Below are positions 16,529 to 25,167 of a stretch of 29,175 nucleotides of DNA, one piece after another (within the stretch, counting starts at the first letter, position 1; every line of letters begins with the position of its first letter). The stretch lies in the NCBI GenBank assembly GCA_040222185.1, contig JAVKDP010000037.1, forward strand, positions 1 to 29,175, read 5' to 3'. A model generated the notes under the pieces. The model saw nothing but the letters and a program-made list of their open reading frames with translations. It had not been told where the DNA came from and searched no databases. This DNA comes from JAVKDP01 sp040222185. GTDB taxonomy: Bacteria > Bacteroidota > Rhodothermia > Balneolales > Balneolaceae. The position numbers and the translations under genes are program-made.

Positions 16529-16936
16529 ATGAGATTTATTTTAACTGGTATACTATTTGGATTCGTTTTAGTGAAATCGGAAGTGGTTTCGTGGTTTAGA
16601 ATCCAGGAAATGTTTCTTTTTGATTCCATTCACATGTACGGAGTAATTGGCCTTGCAGTGGTTGTTGGGTTTATATCTACCCAGCTTATCAAGATTTTGA
16701 AAATAAAGGATATAAACGGAAAGGAAATTTCTATCAAGGGAAAGGATAATTCCTCAAGCATTAGGTATATTGTTGGAGGTACTTTTTTTGGTTTTGGATG
16801 GGCACTTATAGGGGCGTGTCCCGGGCCATTATACGCATTGGTAGGAAGTGGCTATTTTATATTTATGATTCCTCTCATAGCAGCAATAGGTGGAGCTGGA
16901 GTTTATGGGATGATTCAAAATAAAATACCTCATTAA
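16529..16936 (+). CDS. YeeE/YedE family transporter, second half protein
   Basis: This 135-residue partner of the preceding gene has hydrophobic segments near residues 3-16, 37-57, 81-100 and 108-128. Its signature GGTFFGFGWALIGACPGPLYALVG contains C97, equivalent to the second conserved cysteine of the YeeE channel. Together the two proteins would rebuild one complete YeeE-type transporter, as in the split PmpA/PmpB-like pairs known from other bacteria. Gap to the upstream gene is 4 bp and to the dioxygenase fusion 26 bp. No signal sequence beyond the first membrane helix is needed. Thiosulfate or another sulfane-sulfur species is the likely cargo from family knowledge and context. Confidence 0.9.
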   Translation: MRFILTGILFGFVLVKSEVVSWFRIQEMFLFDSIHMYGVIGLAVVVGFISTQLIKILKIKDINGKEISIKGKDNSSSIRYIVGGTFFGFGWALIGACPGPLYALVGSGYFIFMIPLIAAIGGAGVYGMIQNKIPH

Positions 16937-16962
16937 TAGAATAACACACTAAAAGTAGTACA

Positions 16963-18387
16963 ATGTTTTTTGAGCAGATATTTGAAGAAAAGTTAGCACA
17001 GTATGCATATGTGATTGGATGTCAGAAATCCGGTGAAGCAATTGTTATTGATCCGATGAGAGATATTGATCGATACGAAAGAATTGCTGCAAAGAATAAA
17101 CTGAAAGTTATTGCAGTAGCTGAAACCCATATCCATGCAGATTATTTGTCAGGTTTGAGAGAATATGCAGAAAGAGGCGTTAAGGTTTATGCGTCAGATG
17201 AAGGAGATAAAGACTGGAAATATGAATGGCTAATGGGTAGCGATTATAACTATCAGTTACTAAAAGACGGATTTGAGTTCAAAATTGGTAACATCAAATT
17301 TACTACGGTTTACAGCCCGGGGCATACGCCGGAGCATGTAAGCTATATGGTAACTGATGGAGCTACTACTGATGAGCCAATGGGGATTTTATCAGGAGAT
17401 TTTGTGTTTGTAGGAGATGTAGGGCGTCCTGATTTGCTGGAAACAGCTGCAGGCCAGGTAGGGGCTATGGAAGGTTCAGCCAGAACGCTTTTTGGTTCTA
17501 TCGAGCAATTCAAAAAAATGCCCGAGTACCTTCAACTCTGGCCAGGCCATGGCGCTGGAAGTGCTTGTGGAAAAGCACTGGGAGCTGTTCCTGAATCAAC
17601 AGTTGGATATGAGCAGCGTTTTAATTCCTCAATCAGAGCAGCTATTTCAGAACAAAATTTCGTGGAATTTATCCTGGATGGTCAGCCAGAACCACCTTTA
17701 TACTTTGCCCGCATGAAAAGGGATAATAAACTTGGGCCTAAAGTTCTTGGAGACCTTCCGTCTCCTAACAGAATGTCGGTTGAAGATATGATCGGAAAAA
17801 CTCAAGGTTCTGATAGTGTAATTATTGACACAAGAAACAGAAATGAGTTTATGAACGGGCATATCGAAGGATCTTTGCTGGCTACAATGGATAAACAATT
17901 TAATACCATTGCCGGATCATATGTAACTGAAGATCAGGAAATGTACCTGATTATTGATGAAGAAAACCTTGTTGAAGCCATTATCGATCTCATTAGAATA
18001 GGCCTTGATGATATAGTTGGTTTCGCAACAATATCTAACCTGGAAGAATACAGCAGAAATGGAGGAACTCTTGTGGCAACAACTACCATTTCATTTGAAG
18101 AAGCAGACCAGTTAATGGCTTCCGGAGGCTATACCTTCCTTGATACTCGGAAGAAATCAGAATACGATCTGGGCCATCATCCAGAAGCTCTTAACATTTC
18201 ACATACCCGTTTATTAGACAGGATTGAAGAGATACCAAATGATCAACCCGTGATTGTTCATTGTAAATCAGGTAACCGTGCATCCTTTGCATCAGCTTTG
18301 CTTGAAAGAAAAGGATATAAAGTAAATTATGTAGATGATGCTGTAGAACCCTGGTTAGAGAAAAACAGCTATACCTTAGAGGTTTAA
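16963..18387 (+). CDS. Persulfide dioxygenase-rhodanese fusion (CstB-like MBL-fold protein)
   Basis: This 474-residue cytoplasmic enzyme has three domains. Residues 1-250 form an ETHE1-type metallo-beta-lactamase-fold persulfide dioxygenase: H56/H58/D60 in ETHIHADYLSG, H121 in SPGHTPEH, D146 in LSGDFVFVGDVGRPDLL and H196 in WPGHGAGSACG. These include the two His and one Asp expected for mononuclear iron. Residues ~271-365 form a rhodanese domain without the active cysteine (YLIIDEENL at the loop), and residues ~376-472 an active rhodanese with C434 in VHCKSGNRAS. This order (dioxygenase, pseudo-rhodanese, rhodanese) is that of Staphylococcus CstB, which converts persulfides to sulfite and thiosulfate. 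The Y after HxHxD replaces the His of hydrolytic MBL enzymes, consistent with a dioxygenase. It lies between the YeeE-type pair and a TauE exporter, 3 bp before the latter. Confidence 0.93.
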   Translation: MFFEQIFEEKLAQYAYVIGCQKSGEAIVIDPMRDIDRYERIAAKNKLKVIAVAETHIHADYLSGLREYAERGVKVYASDEGDKDWKYEWLMGSDYNYQLLKDGFEFKIGNIKFTTVYSPGHTPEHVSYMVTDGATTDEPMGILSGDFVFVGDVGRPDLLETAAGQVGAMEGSARTLFGSIEQFKKMPEYLQLWPGHGAGSACGKALGAVPESTVGYEQRFNSSIRAAISEQNFVEFILDGQPEPPLYFARMKRDNKLGPKVLGDLPSPNRMSVEDMIGKTQGSDSVIIDTRNRNEFMNGHIEGSLLATMDKQFNTIAGSYVTEDQEMYLIIDEENLVEAIIDLIRIGLDDIVGFATISNLEEYSRNGGTLVATTTISFEEADQLMASGGYTFLDTRKKSEYDLGHHPEALNISHTRLLDRIEEIPNDQPVIVHCKSGNRASFASALLERKGYKVNYVDDAVEPWLEKNSYTLEV

Positions 18388-18390
18388 TCC

Positions 18391-19146
18391 ATGTTTTGGG
18401 CTTTTTTAGGCGCACTTGTAATTGGAATTTCACTCGGACTATTAGGTTCGGGTGGTTCTATACTTACCGTACCAGTATTGGTTTATATTGTTGGTGAAGC
18501 TGAAAAAGTAGCCATAGCTGAATCGTTAGGGATTGTTGCTGCTATTAGTCTTTTCGGAGCCATTCCATATGCCTGGCGAAAAGAAGTGGATTGGAAGAGT
18601 GTACTGTTCTTTGGTATTCCCGGGATGATAGGTACATATGGCGGGGCAACTCTTTCTCAATACCTGAGAGGGAATACCCAGCTGATCATATTTGCAGTAG
18701 TGATGATTTTAGCTGCTTTTCTTATGATTAGAAATCCAATTAAGCAGGAAAGGAAAATCGAACCGTCCACTCCTAATTGGCTACTTATTATCGAAGGATT
18801 GGTAGTTGGTATTGTTACTGGATTAGTAGGAGTAGGAGGAGGCTTTCTTATTATTCCTGTACTTGTACTTTTCGTTGGGCTGGAGATGAGAATAGCAGTA
18901 GGTACCAGCCTGTTTATTATTGCTGCTAAAAGTTTACTTGGGTTTTATAAATACCTGGATGTACTTCAGCAGGAGAAACTTAATATCAATTGGGAGCTTC
19001 TTATAGCCTTTACGATCATCGGGATTATAGGAAGTTTTGTAGGTGGCAGGCTGAGCCAGAAAGTTCCTCAAAAAGCACTAAAGAAGGGATTTGGATTCTT
19101 CCTGATTATAATGGGTGCATTTATTTTGGGAAGTAACTTGATTTAG
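18391..19146 (+). CDS. TauE/SafE family sulfite/anion exporter
   Basis: This 251-residue membrane protein has an internal duplication typical of TauE/SafE: GLLGSGGSILTVPVLVYI at the N terminus and GLVGVGGGFLIIPVLVLFVG in the second half, with about eight hydrophobic segments. Relatives export sulfite, sulfoacetate or related anions, or transport thiosulfate. Starting 3 bp after the CstB-like gene, it is the expected outlet for sulfite or thiosulfate made by that enzyme. This also matches cst and bigR-type operons, where a tauE gene accompanies the persulfide dioxygenase. Its stop overlaps the convergent tag stop by 4 bp. Substrate remains inferred. Confidence 0.9.
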   Translation: MFWAFLGALVIGISLGLLGSGGSILTVPVLVYIVGEAEKVAIAESLGIVAAISLFGAIPYAWRKEVDWKSVLFFGIPGMIGTYGGATLSQYLRGNTQLIIFAVVMILAAFLMIRNPIKQERKIEPSTPNWLLIIEGLVVGIVTGLVGVGGGFLIIPVLVLFVGLEMRIAVGTSLFIIAAKSLLGFYKYLDVLQQEKLNINWELLIAFTIIGIIGSFVGGRLSQKVPQKALKKGFGFFLIIMGAFILGSNLI

Positions 19147-19718
19147 ACCAGTACCTCTCTATATCTAAAACAATCTACCGTATGGTCGTTAACCAGGCCA
19201 CAGGCCTGCATATGAGCATACATGATTGTGCTCCCTACAAATTTGAAACCACGCTTCTTTAAGTCTTTGCTTAAGGCATCAGATTCGGCTGTAGTTGCAG
19301 GAACATCACCCATACTTTTCCAGCTATTTACAATAGGTTTACCACCAACAAAGCTCCATATATAGGCATCAAAACTACCAAACTCTTTTTGTACTTCCAG
19401 GAATTTCTGCGCATTGGTAACCGCACCCCTAACCTTCAGTTTATTTCGGATAATACCTTCAAAGAGTAATAGTTCCTGGATTTTTTCCTCTGAGTATGTT
19501 GCTACGATATTTGGATCAAAATCGGCGAAGGCCTCACGATATCCCTCTCTACGTTTTAGAATAGTGGCCCAGCTTAAGCCGGCTTGTGCACCTTCCAGGA
19601 TTAAGAATTCAAAGTGTTTTCTATCATCATGAACCGGAACTCCCCACTCTTCATCATGATAGATTTCATATGCTTCAAATTGTCCCACAGCCCATTCACA
19701 GCGTATTAAAGAGTCCAT
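19143..19718 (-). CDS. tag: DNA-3-methyladenine glycosylase I
   Basis: This is a cytoplasmic base-excision repair enzyme that removes 3-methyladenine from alkylated DNA. I start it at the ATG at 19718 (191 residues), because the 16 extra N-terminal residues of the longer frame (from 19766) are hydrophobic and unlike Tag, while MDSLIRCEWA matches the family start. The zinc ligands are conserved: Cys in IRCEW, His in IYHDEEWGVP, and His and Cys in VNDHTVDCFRY. QAGLSW, FDPNIVA, GIIRNKLKVR, WSFVGGKP, SDALSKDLKKRGFKFVGST and MQACGLVNDH are textbook Tag segments, and length agrees with the E. coli protein (187). It is monocistronic and divergent from ppc across about 110 bp. Confidence 0.95.
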   Translation of the reverse strand: MDSLIRCEWAVGQFEAYEIYHDEEWGVPVHDDRKHFEFLILEGAQAGLSWATILKRREGYREAFADFDPNIVATYSEEKIQELLLFEGIIRNKLKVRGAVTNAQKFLEVQKEFGSFDAYIWSFVGGKPIVNSWKSMGDVPATTAESDALSKDLKKRGFKFVGSTIMYAHMQACGLVNDHTVDCFRYREVLV

Positions 19719-19831
19719 ATTCAAAAATTTTGTTAATGTTCTTATTACGATAATAAAAAAAGGCATAATTATTAGTTACATTAAAGTCTCACTCATTCAC
19801 AAGAAAGACTAATCAGAAACGAAGTAGCATA

Positions 19832-22633
19832 ATGCATTGGGAATCGACTGTAAAAGAACTGGCTGAAAAAAGTAAAATCAGCGAAAACCTGGCGGATCAT
19901 ATTACCACGCTCACTCAAATCATGAGACAATTGAGCGAAGACCGGTCAGGGAAAGACTTTATCAAATTGTTGGGAGAATTCCCGCTGCGTAGTGTGACTG
20001 CATTAGATGAAGGAGATGCAAAAGAATTAAAAGAACTCCAAAACCTGGTTGCGAATTTACCCGGAGATGAAATCAAGGAGTATCTAAGGATTTACACAAC
20101 CTTTTTTCACCTGGTAAACTCCCTGGAACAACACGAGATTAGCAGGATTAATAGAAAGCGAGAGTTTGAAGAAACTCCGGATCACCCACGGAATGAGAGT
20201 ATTTTGGAAGCAGTTCATAAAATGAAGGAAGCAGGATATACGCTTGAGCAGGCAATTGGTGTGTTCGAGACTATGGATATTCAGCCAACTATTACGGCCC
20301 ATCCAACAGAAGCTCGCAGGCGTAGTGTTCTCACCAAGCAACATGAAATTAGCAATATGATTGCTTCTTTGGGCACAAAGTCGATGACAGCAGACGAAGT
20401 TCGGTTCGCCAAGAAAGAGATTCTAAACCAGATGAAGCTTCTTTTGATGACAGATGAGGTAAGAGCTGAGAGAATGTCGGTGGAAGATGAGGTTGAAAAC
20501 GGGTTGTTCTTCTTTACTCACACTATCTGGGATGTGGTTCCTACACTTTATAAGGATATTCGCCTGGCTCTGGAAACGTATTATGGCGAAGCCGGAGATA
20601 TACCAATTGTTCTGAAATACAGGTCATGGATTGGAAGTGATCGTGATGGAAACCCAAATGTTACTTCTTCTGTAACCTGGAAAACGATTATTGAGCAACG
20701 GAAAACAGCATTCAAAATGTATCTCCGTAAGCTGGATCACCTCCGCCGTTATTTAAGTGTTTCCTATAAAGAGACGAGCATTTCTGATGATTTACGAACT
20801 TCGCTTAGAGATGAAGAAACGGCCAATCCTTTAAGCGATGTATATGAGCGCAGGTACCAACGTGAGCCATACCGAAGAAAGCTAACCCATATGATGCAAT
20901 ATATTCAGCAACAGCTGGATGCATTATCCGGAGAAAAGGATGAAGTGCTGAAATGCGCTCCAAAATATACATCGGAAGCTTTTGTAAACGATTTAAAGCT
21001 AATACGAGATAGCTTGATCGAAAACTCCTTGCCAGGCTTGAGTGAACAGGGCAGGTTACAGGATCTTTTGATTTGTGCCGAAACGTTTGGCTTCCATTTA
21101 ACAGCATTAGATATCCGGCAGCATAGCCGGCTTCATGAAGAGACTGTAGAAGAATTGCTCGGCCTTGGTAATGTGATGGAAGGATATACTAAATTATCTG
21201 AGGAAGAGAAGATTGAAGTACTTGTAAAAGAGTTACAGAATCCTCGTCCGCTAAGTCCCTTTAAAAGCGAAAGAACGGAAGTAGCCAGTCGCGTAATGAC
21301 GGTTTTTGAGGAAATCAGGGATATTATTAAGCTGGATTCCAATGCCTTTGGTAGTTACATCATAAGCATGACACACGGCGTGAGTGATATGCTTGAAGTT
21401 CTGATTATTGCAAAAGAACTCGGACTCTGGAGCTATATCGGTGGAAAAGTAAATACACAATTAGATGTTGTCCCGCTCTTTGAAACTATCGAGGATTTAG
21501 GTGCTAGTAGTAAGTTAATGGGGCAAATGTTCGAGCATCCCATATTTTCAAAGCAGATTGAAGCCAGGGACAATTTCCAGGAAATCATGCTGGGTTACTC
21601 TGACAGTAACAAAGATGGTGGATACTGGACGGCAAACTGGGCGTTAAACAAAGCGCAGTATGATTTGGGGATGGTTTGCAGGAAACACAACATCGATTTC
21701 CGGTTATTCCATGGTACCGGTGGAACAGTTGGTAGAGGTGGTGGGCAATCGAACAAAGCGATTGTTGCTATGCCGCCAGTTAGTAATAATGGTAGAATAC
21801 GCTTTACTGAACAGGGCGAAGTGATTTCATTCCGGTATTCCTTACATACAATCGCTCATCGTCACTTGGAGCAACTGGTTAATGCAATGGCGCAAGTAAC
21901 AATGGCTCAGAAAGACAAGCCAGGCTACTTAAGTGATTCCAACTATGAATGGGATATGATGCAAGAGCTTGCCCAGCATACAATGACTGCTTATCGGGGT
22001 TTAATTGACGATGAGAAATTCTGGGATTGGTATTCAGATATTACACCAATCGAACATATTGGTAAATTACCCATAGCTTCACGTCCTGTTTCCAGGGGAG
22101 CAGGTGGAGCGTTAACATTCGATAGTTTGCGAGCAATTCCATGGGTATTTGCCTGGACCCAGGTTCGGTATAATGTTCCTGGTTGGTATGGAATTGGGAA
22201 AGGATTAACCTCAGTTTTCGAAAAATATCCTGATGCAAAAGAGATTATTTCGCGCTGGCAGAAGGAGTGGAGATTCTTTTATACTGTAATGAATAACTCA
22301 CAGCGTGAGATAGCGAGAACTCATATCGCAACCTCAACTATTTACAATGAGGGCAAAGACCACTATTTCCATGATAAAATCATTAATGATTTAGATCTGG
22401 CAGTGGAAGCTATAACAGGGATCACTCAAAATGAAGCAATTTTGGATAGCAATCCGGTTATTCAAAGGTCCATTTTATTTAGAAATCCCTTTACATACCC
22501 ACTAAATATTATTCAATCAGAACTGTTAAACAGATGGGATAAAACATCTGATCCAGAAGAAAAAGAGGAGTTAACAGAACTAATATTCTTGAATATCAAT
22601 GCAATTGCGGCTGCAATGCAAAGCACCGGGTGA
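19832..22633 (+). CDS. ppc: Phosphoenolpyruvate carboxylase
   Basis: This 933-residue PEP carboxylase (E. coli 883) fixes bicarbonate onto PEP to make oxaloacetate, feeding the TCA cycle and the aspartate family. The catalytic histidine H157 is in TAHPTEARR, the catalytic lysine K594 in GYSDSNKDGG and the mobile glycine-rich loop FHGTGGTVGRGGG follows at about residues 630-645. ASRPVSRG and the MNNSQREIARTHIA-type effector-site region are present, and the C terminus ends in the family-typical STG. Segments at residues 310-390 are somewhat diverged but continuous, and no frameshift is seen. It is followed after 76 bp by ilvE on the same strand, so oxaloacetate supply and amino-acid transamination may be co-expressed. 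The gap is too long to call an operon with certainty. Confidence 0.97.
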   Translation: MHWESTVKELAEKSKISENLADHITTLTQIMRQLSEDRSGKDFIKLLGEFPLRSVTALDEGDAKELKELQNLVANLPGDEIKEYLRIYTTFFHLVNSLEQHEISRINRKREFEETPDHPRNESILEAVHKMKEAGYTLEQAIGVFETMDIQPTITAHPTEARRRSVLTKQHEISNMIASLGTKSMTADEVRFAKKEILNQMKLLLMTDEVRAERMSVEDEVENGLFFFTHTIWDVVPTLYKDIRLALETYYGEAGDIPIVLKYRSWIGSDRDGNPNVTSSVTWKTIIEQRKTAFKMYLRKLDHLRRYLSVSYKETSISDDLRTSLRDEETANPLSDVYERRYQREPYRRKLTHMMQYIQQQLDALSGEKDEVLKCAPKYTSEAFVNDLKLIRDSLIENSLPGLSEQGRLQDLLICAETFGFHLTALDIRQHSRLHEETVEELLGLGNVMEGYTKLSEEEKIEVLVKELQNPRPLSPFKSERTEVASRVMTVFEEIRDIIKLDSNAFGSYIISMTHGVSDMLEVLIIAKELGLWSYIGGKVNTQLDVVPLFETIEDLGASSKLMGQMFEHPIFSKQIEARDNFQEIMLGYSDSNKDGGYWTANWALNKAQYDLGMVCRKHNIDFRLFHGTGGTVGRGGGQSNKAIVAMPPVSNNGRIRFTEQGEVISFRYSLHTIAHRHLEQLVNAMAQVTMAQKDKPGYLSDSNYEWDMMQELAQHTMTAYRGLIDDEKFWDWYSDITPIEHIGKLPIASRPVSRGAGGALTFDSLRAIPWVFAWTQVRYNVPGWYGIGKGLTSVFEKYPDAKEIISRWQKEWRFFYTVMNNSQREIARTHIATSTIYNEGKDHYFHDKIINDLDLAVEAITGITQNEAILDSNPVIQRSILFRNPFTYPLNIIQSELLNRWDKTSDPEEKEELTELIFLNINAIAAAMQSTG

Positions 22634-22709
22634 TGCTTTCCAGCTCAAAAAGTAGTAAATTACCGGGCCCTGGACTCGATGAAATAGCAATCCCTTTGAG
22701 AGATTTATT

Positions 22710-23798
22710 ATGAACGACATTTTAACAAACGCCGATTTGAAAATAGAAAGAGTAAGCTCTAGCAGAGTGCATGAAGTAGATTTTGATAACCTCGAATTTG
22801 GTCGAAAGTTTTGTGATCACATGTTCGAAATGAGATTTGACAACGGAGTTTGGGGTGCACCTGAGATTAAACCTTTTGGCTCTATTGAGATTACGCCAGC
22901 CTTAAATGTATTCCACTATGGGCAGTCTGTATTTGAAGGGATGAAGGCTTTTTATGTGGATGAAAACACAGTTAACATATTTAGACCTGAGATGCATTTC
23001 GAGCGATTCAATAAATCGTGCCGAAGAATGTGTGTTCCTGAAACTGACTATGAAACTTTTATAACAGCATTAGAGGAGCTTATAAAGCTGGATAAAAACT
23101 GGATTCCTAAAGATCCAGGAACGGCTTTGTATCTCAGGCCGTTTATTTTTGCTAGCGATAACCTACTTGCCGCTCGTGTTTCTGATGTTTACAGCTATTA
23201 TATCATTACTTCTCCTGTTGGGGCGTACTACAAAGAAGGGTTTAACCCTGTATCTCTAACCACTCCTGATGGTTATGTAAGAGCGGTAAAAGGGGGAACA
23301 GGAGAAGCAAAAACCTCGGGTAACTATGCTGCAAGCTTCCTCCCGGCAAAAAAAGCCCAGGAAAATGGTTATACACAGGTTCTTTGGCTTGATGCGATTG
23401 AGAATAAATATATCGAAGAAGTAGGTACGATGAATATTCACTTCTTGATCGGCGATACTGTAATTACTCCAAAACTAACAGGTTCTGTACTTGCTGGGGT
23501 TACAAGGAAGTCAGTACTTACACTTTCTGAAGAATGGGGTTATAAAGTTGAGGAACGAAAAATTTCTATTGATGAAGTATTTGAAGCATCAGCCAATGGT
23601 ACGTTAAAAGAAGTATTTGGATCTGGTACAGCGGCTGTTATTTCTCCGGTTGGTTTGATTCAGCACAATGGTATAACCATTAATATCGGTGATGGTAGGA
23701 TTGGGGATTTTGCACAAAAACTCTTTAATGAAATTACCGGAATTCAATATGGTAAAATTGAAGACCGTTACGGTTGGGTTCATTCAGTAAACGTTTAG
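22710..23798 (+). CDS. ilvE: Branched-chain amino acid aminotransferase
   Basis: This 362-residue class IV PLP aminotransferase catalyses the last step of valine, leucine and isoleucine synthesis and the first step of their breakdown, using glutamate/2-oxoglutarate in the cytoplasm. The sequence follows the longer BCAT group II type: FHYGQSVFEGMKAF (residues 68-81), FRPEMHFERFNKS, RPFIFASD, the PLP lysine K201 in KGGTGEAKTSGNYAASF, EEVGTMNIHF and FGSGTAAVISPVG. Length agrees with eukaryotic-type and actinobacterial BCATs (~360-370) rather than the shorter E. coli IlvE (309). AGAGA lies 8 bases upstream of the ATG as a weak ribosome-binding site. crcB starts 4 bp after its stop. Confidence 0.95.
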   Translation: MNDILTNADLKIERVSSSRVHEVDFDNLEFGRKFCDHMFEMRFDNGVWGAPEIKPFGSIEITPALNVFHYGQSVFEGMKAFYVDENTVNIFRPEMHFERFNKSCRRMCVPETDYETFITALEELIKLDKNWIPKDPGTALYLRPFIFASDNLLAARVSDVYSYYIITSPVGAYYKEGFNPVSLTTPDGYVRAVKGGTGEAKTSGNYAASFLPAKKAQENGYTQVLWLDAIENKYIEEVGTMNIHFLIGDTVITPKLTGSVLAGVTRKSVLTLSEEWGYKVEERKISIDEVFEASANGTLKEVFGSGTAAVISPVGLIQHNGITINIGDGRIGDFAQKLFNEITGIQYGKIEDRYGWVHSVNV

Positions 23799-23802
23799 GT
23801 TA

Positions 23803-24195
23803 ATGCAGTTTAATCTCATTAACCTGCTTGCTGTAGGCGCTGGTGGTTTTTTGGGAGCTACAAGTCGTTACCTGCTCACTATTTCTGTAGATGATTACTT
23901 TAAAGCAAGCCAGTTTCCATTTGGTATTGCTACTGTAAATATGCTGGGCTGCCTTTTGATAGGCTTTTTTGCCGGGTATTTTGAGGCTAAAGAAGTGATG
24001 AATGTAGAGCTTCGGCTCTTCTTGTTTGCTGGATTACTTGGTGGCTTTACTACCTTTTCAACATTTGTAAATGATACTTTTTTACTTGGCAAAGAAGGAG
24101 AGATGCTATTAGCCTTACTAAATGCCGGGGGTCAAGTTTTTCTGGGTTTATTTTTTGTCTGGATCGGCTATAGCCTTATCAAAATAGTTTTTTAA
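23803..24195 (+). CDS. crcB: Fluoride ion channel FluC/CrcB
   Basis: This 130-residue protein has four membrane segments of the Fluc family, which exports fluoride passively as an antiparallel dimer. The motifs are GGFLGATSRY (residues 14-23), ATVNMLGCLLIG with pore Asn N46, and GLLGGFTTFSTF with the phenylalanines F82 and F85 and Ser/Thr track of the fluoride pathway. Length matches single-gene homodimeric CrcB. It begins 4 bp after ilvE, so it must be read from an upstream promoter. I see no room for, and no trace of, a fluoride riboswitch directly before it. Its stop overlaps the convergent dehydrogenase stop in TTAA at 24192-24195. Confidence 0.95.
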   Translation: MQFNLINLLAVGAGGFLGATSRYLLTISVDDYFKASQFPFGIATVNMLGCLLIGFFAGYFEAKEVMNVELRLFLFAGLLGGFTTFSTFVNDTFLLGKEGEMLLALLNAGGQVFLGLFFVWIGYSLIKIVF

Positions 24196-25118
24196 TACCC
24201 TTGATCTCTGTCCACACTATTCAATAATTCCATTCCCGAAAGAGAGCGTTTATAGTTTTCAATGATTTGTTTAGCAGCTTCTATTGGAGACGTAATGGAA
24301 GCAATGTGAGGAGTAATCATAATCTTTGGACGATTCCAGAATAAATGATTATTTGGTAACGGCTCCTCTTCAAACACGTCCAGGCAGGCACCGGTTAAAA
24401 CACCCGTATCCAGGGCGTAAAGTAAATCCTCTTCAACCAGGTGTTTTCCCCTGGCTACATTGATTACAAAAGCAGGCTTTTTAAGTTTTTTGAACTGGTC
24501 AAGTTCAAGTATCCCTTCGGTTTCTTTAGTAAGTGGCAGTAGACAAACCAGGATATTAGTTACAGATAGAAATTCATCAATGTTGTCTTTTGAAAATGAG
24601 TTAACTCCTTCAATAGTCTTTTGTGTTCTGGACCAGCCATTTACAGAATATCCGTTTAGTAGCATGTGTTTTGCTACTGATGACCCCATTTCGCCCATTC
24701 CGAGAATACCAATAACACAATCTTCCAATGGAACAGGTTCATGTTTACTCCAAAATCCTTCCCGCTTCTGATCTACATAACGAGAGGTATTGAACCTGTA
24801 ATTTTGTACCGCATTTAGTACATATTCCGCCATTTGGGTTTTAAGAGATGGGGTCACAATCCTGACTAGATTTATGGCTTCAGGAATAAACTTATCGTTT
24901 AAAATATGATCAACTCCGGCACCGAGTGATGAGACTGTATTTAAGTTAGGATAATTACCCAGAACTTTATCAGGATGATTCCAGCTCACTGCAAAAGTAA
25001 CCCTTTCTTTATGCTCAACTCGAGGCCATATCTCAATATCAAGGTTTAAATCCTCCTCAAGAAGAGCTTCTTTCAATGGATTCATATCCCTGTTTTTAGC
25101 AATAAGTAAGAGCGACAT
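24192..25118 (-). CDS. D-isomer-specific 2-hydroxyacid dehydrogenase (glyoxylate/hydroxypyruvate reductase A-like)
   Basis: This 308-residue NAD(P)-dependent dehydrogenase has the Rossmann motif GILGMGEMGSSVAK at residues 137-150, an Arg after it (GWSRTQK) that favours NADPH, and the catalytic set R223 in INVARGKHL, E252 in DVFEEEPLP and H271 in ITPHIAS. The order and the short N terminus match GhrA (E. coli glyoxylate/hydroxypyruvate reductase A) best. It would reduce glyoxylate, hydroxypyruvate or a similar 2-keto acid in the cytoplasm. It is 49 bp downstream of the thioredoxin-like gene on the same strand and could be the last gene of the umuDC-led transcript. Precise substrate is uncertain. 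Confidence 0.88.
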   Translation of the reverse strand: MSLLLIAKNRDMNPLKEALLEEDLNLDIEIWPRVEHKERVTFAVSWNHPDKVLGNYPNLNTVSSLGAGVDHILNDKFIPEAINLVRIVTPSLKTQMAEYVLNAVQNYRFNTSRYVDQKREGFWSKHEPVPLEDCVIGILGMGEMGSSVAKHMLLNGYSVNGWSRTQKTIEGVNSFSKDNIDEFLSVTNILVCLLPLTKETEGILELDQFKKLKKPAFVINVARGKHLVEEDLLYALDTGVLTGACLDVFEEEPLPNNHLFWNRPKIMITPHIASITSPIEAAKQIIENYKRSLSGMELLNSVDRDQGY

Positions 25119-25167
25119 AGATTTTGGTAGTTTGAATCAGGTATTTTAAAATAGCACAATATGAGCA

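Noticed and set aside
19719..19766. N-terminal extension of the tag frame
   Set aside because: Hydrophobic 16-residue extension absent from Tag proteins; MDSLIRCEWA at 19718 fits the family.
23799..23802. Fluoride riboswitch before crcB
   Set aside because: Only 4 bp separate ilvE and crcB, and nothing in the ilvE leader region resembles the fluoride aptamer to my eye.
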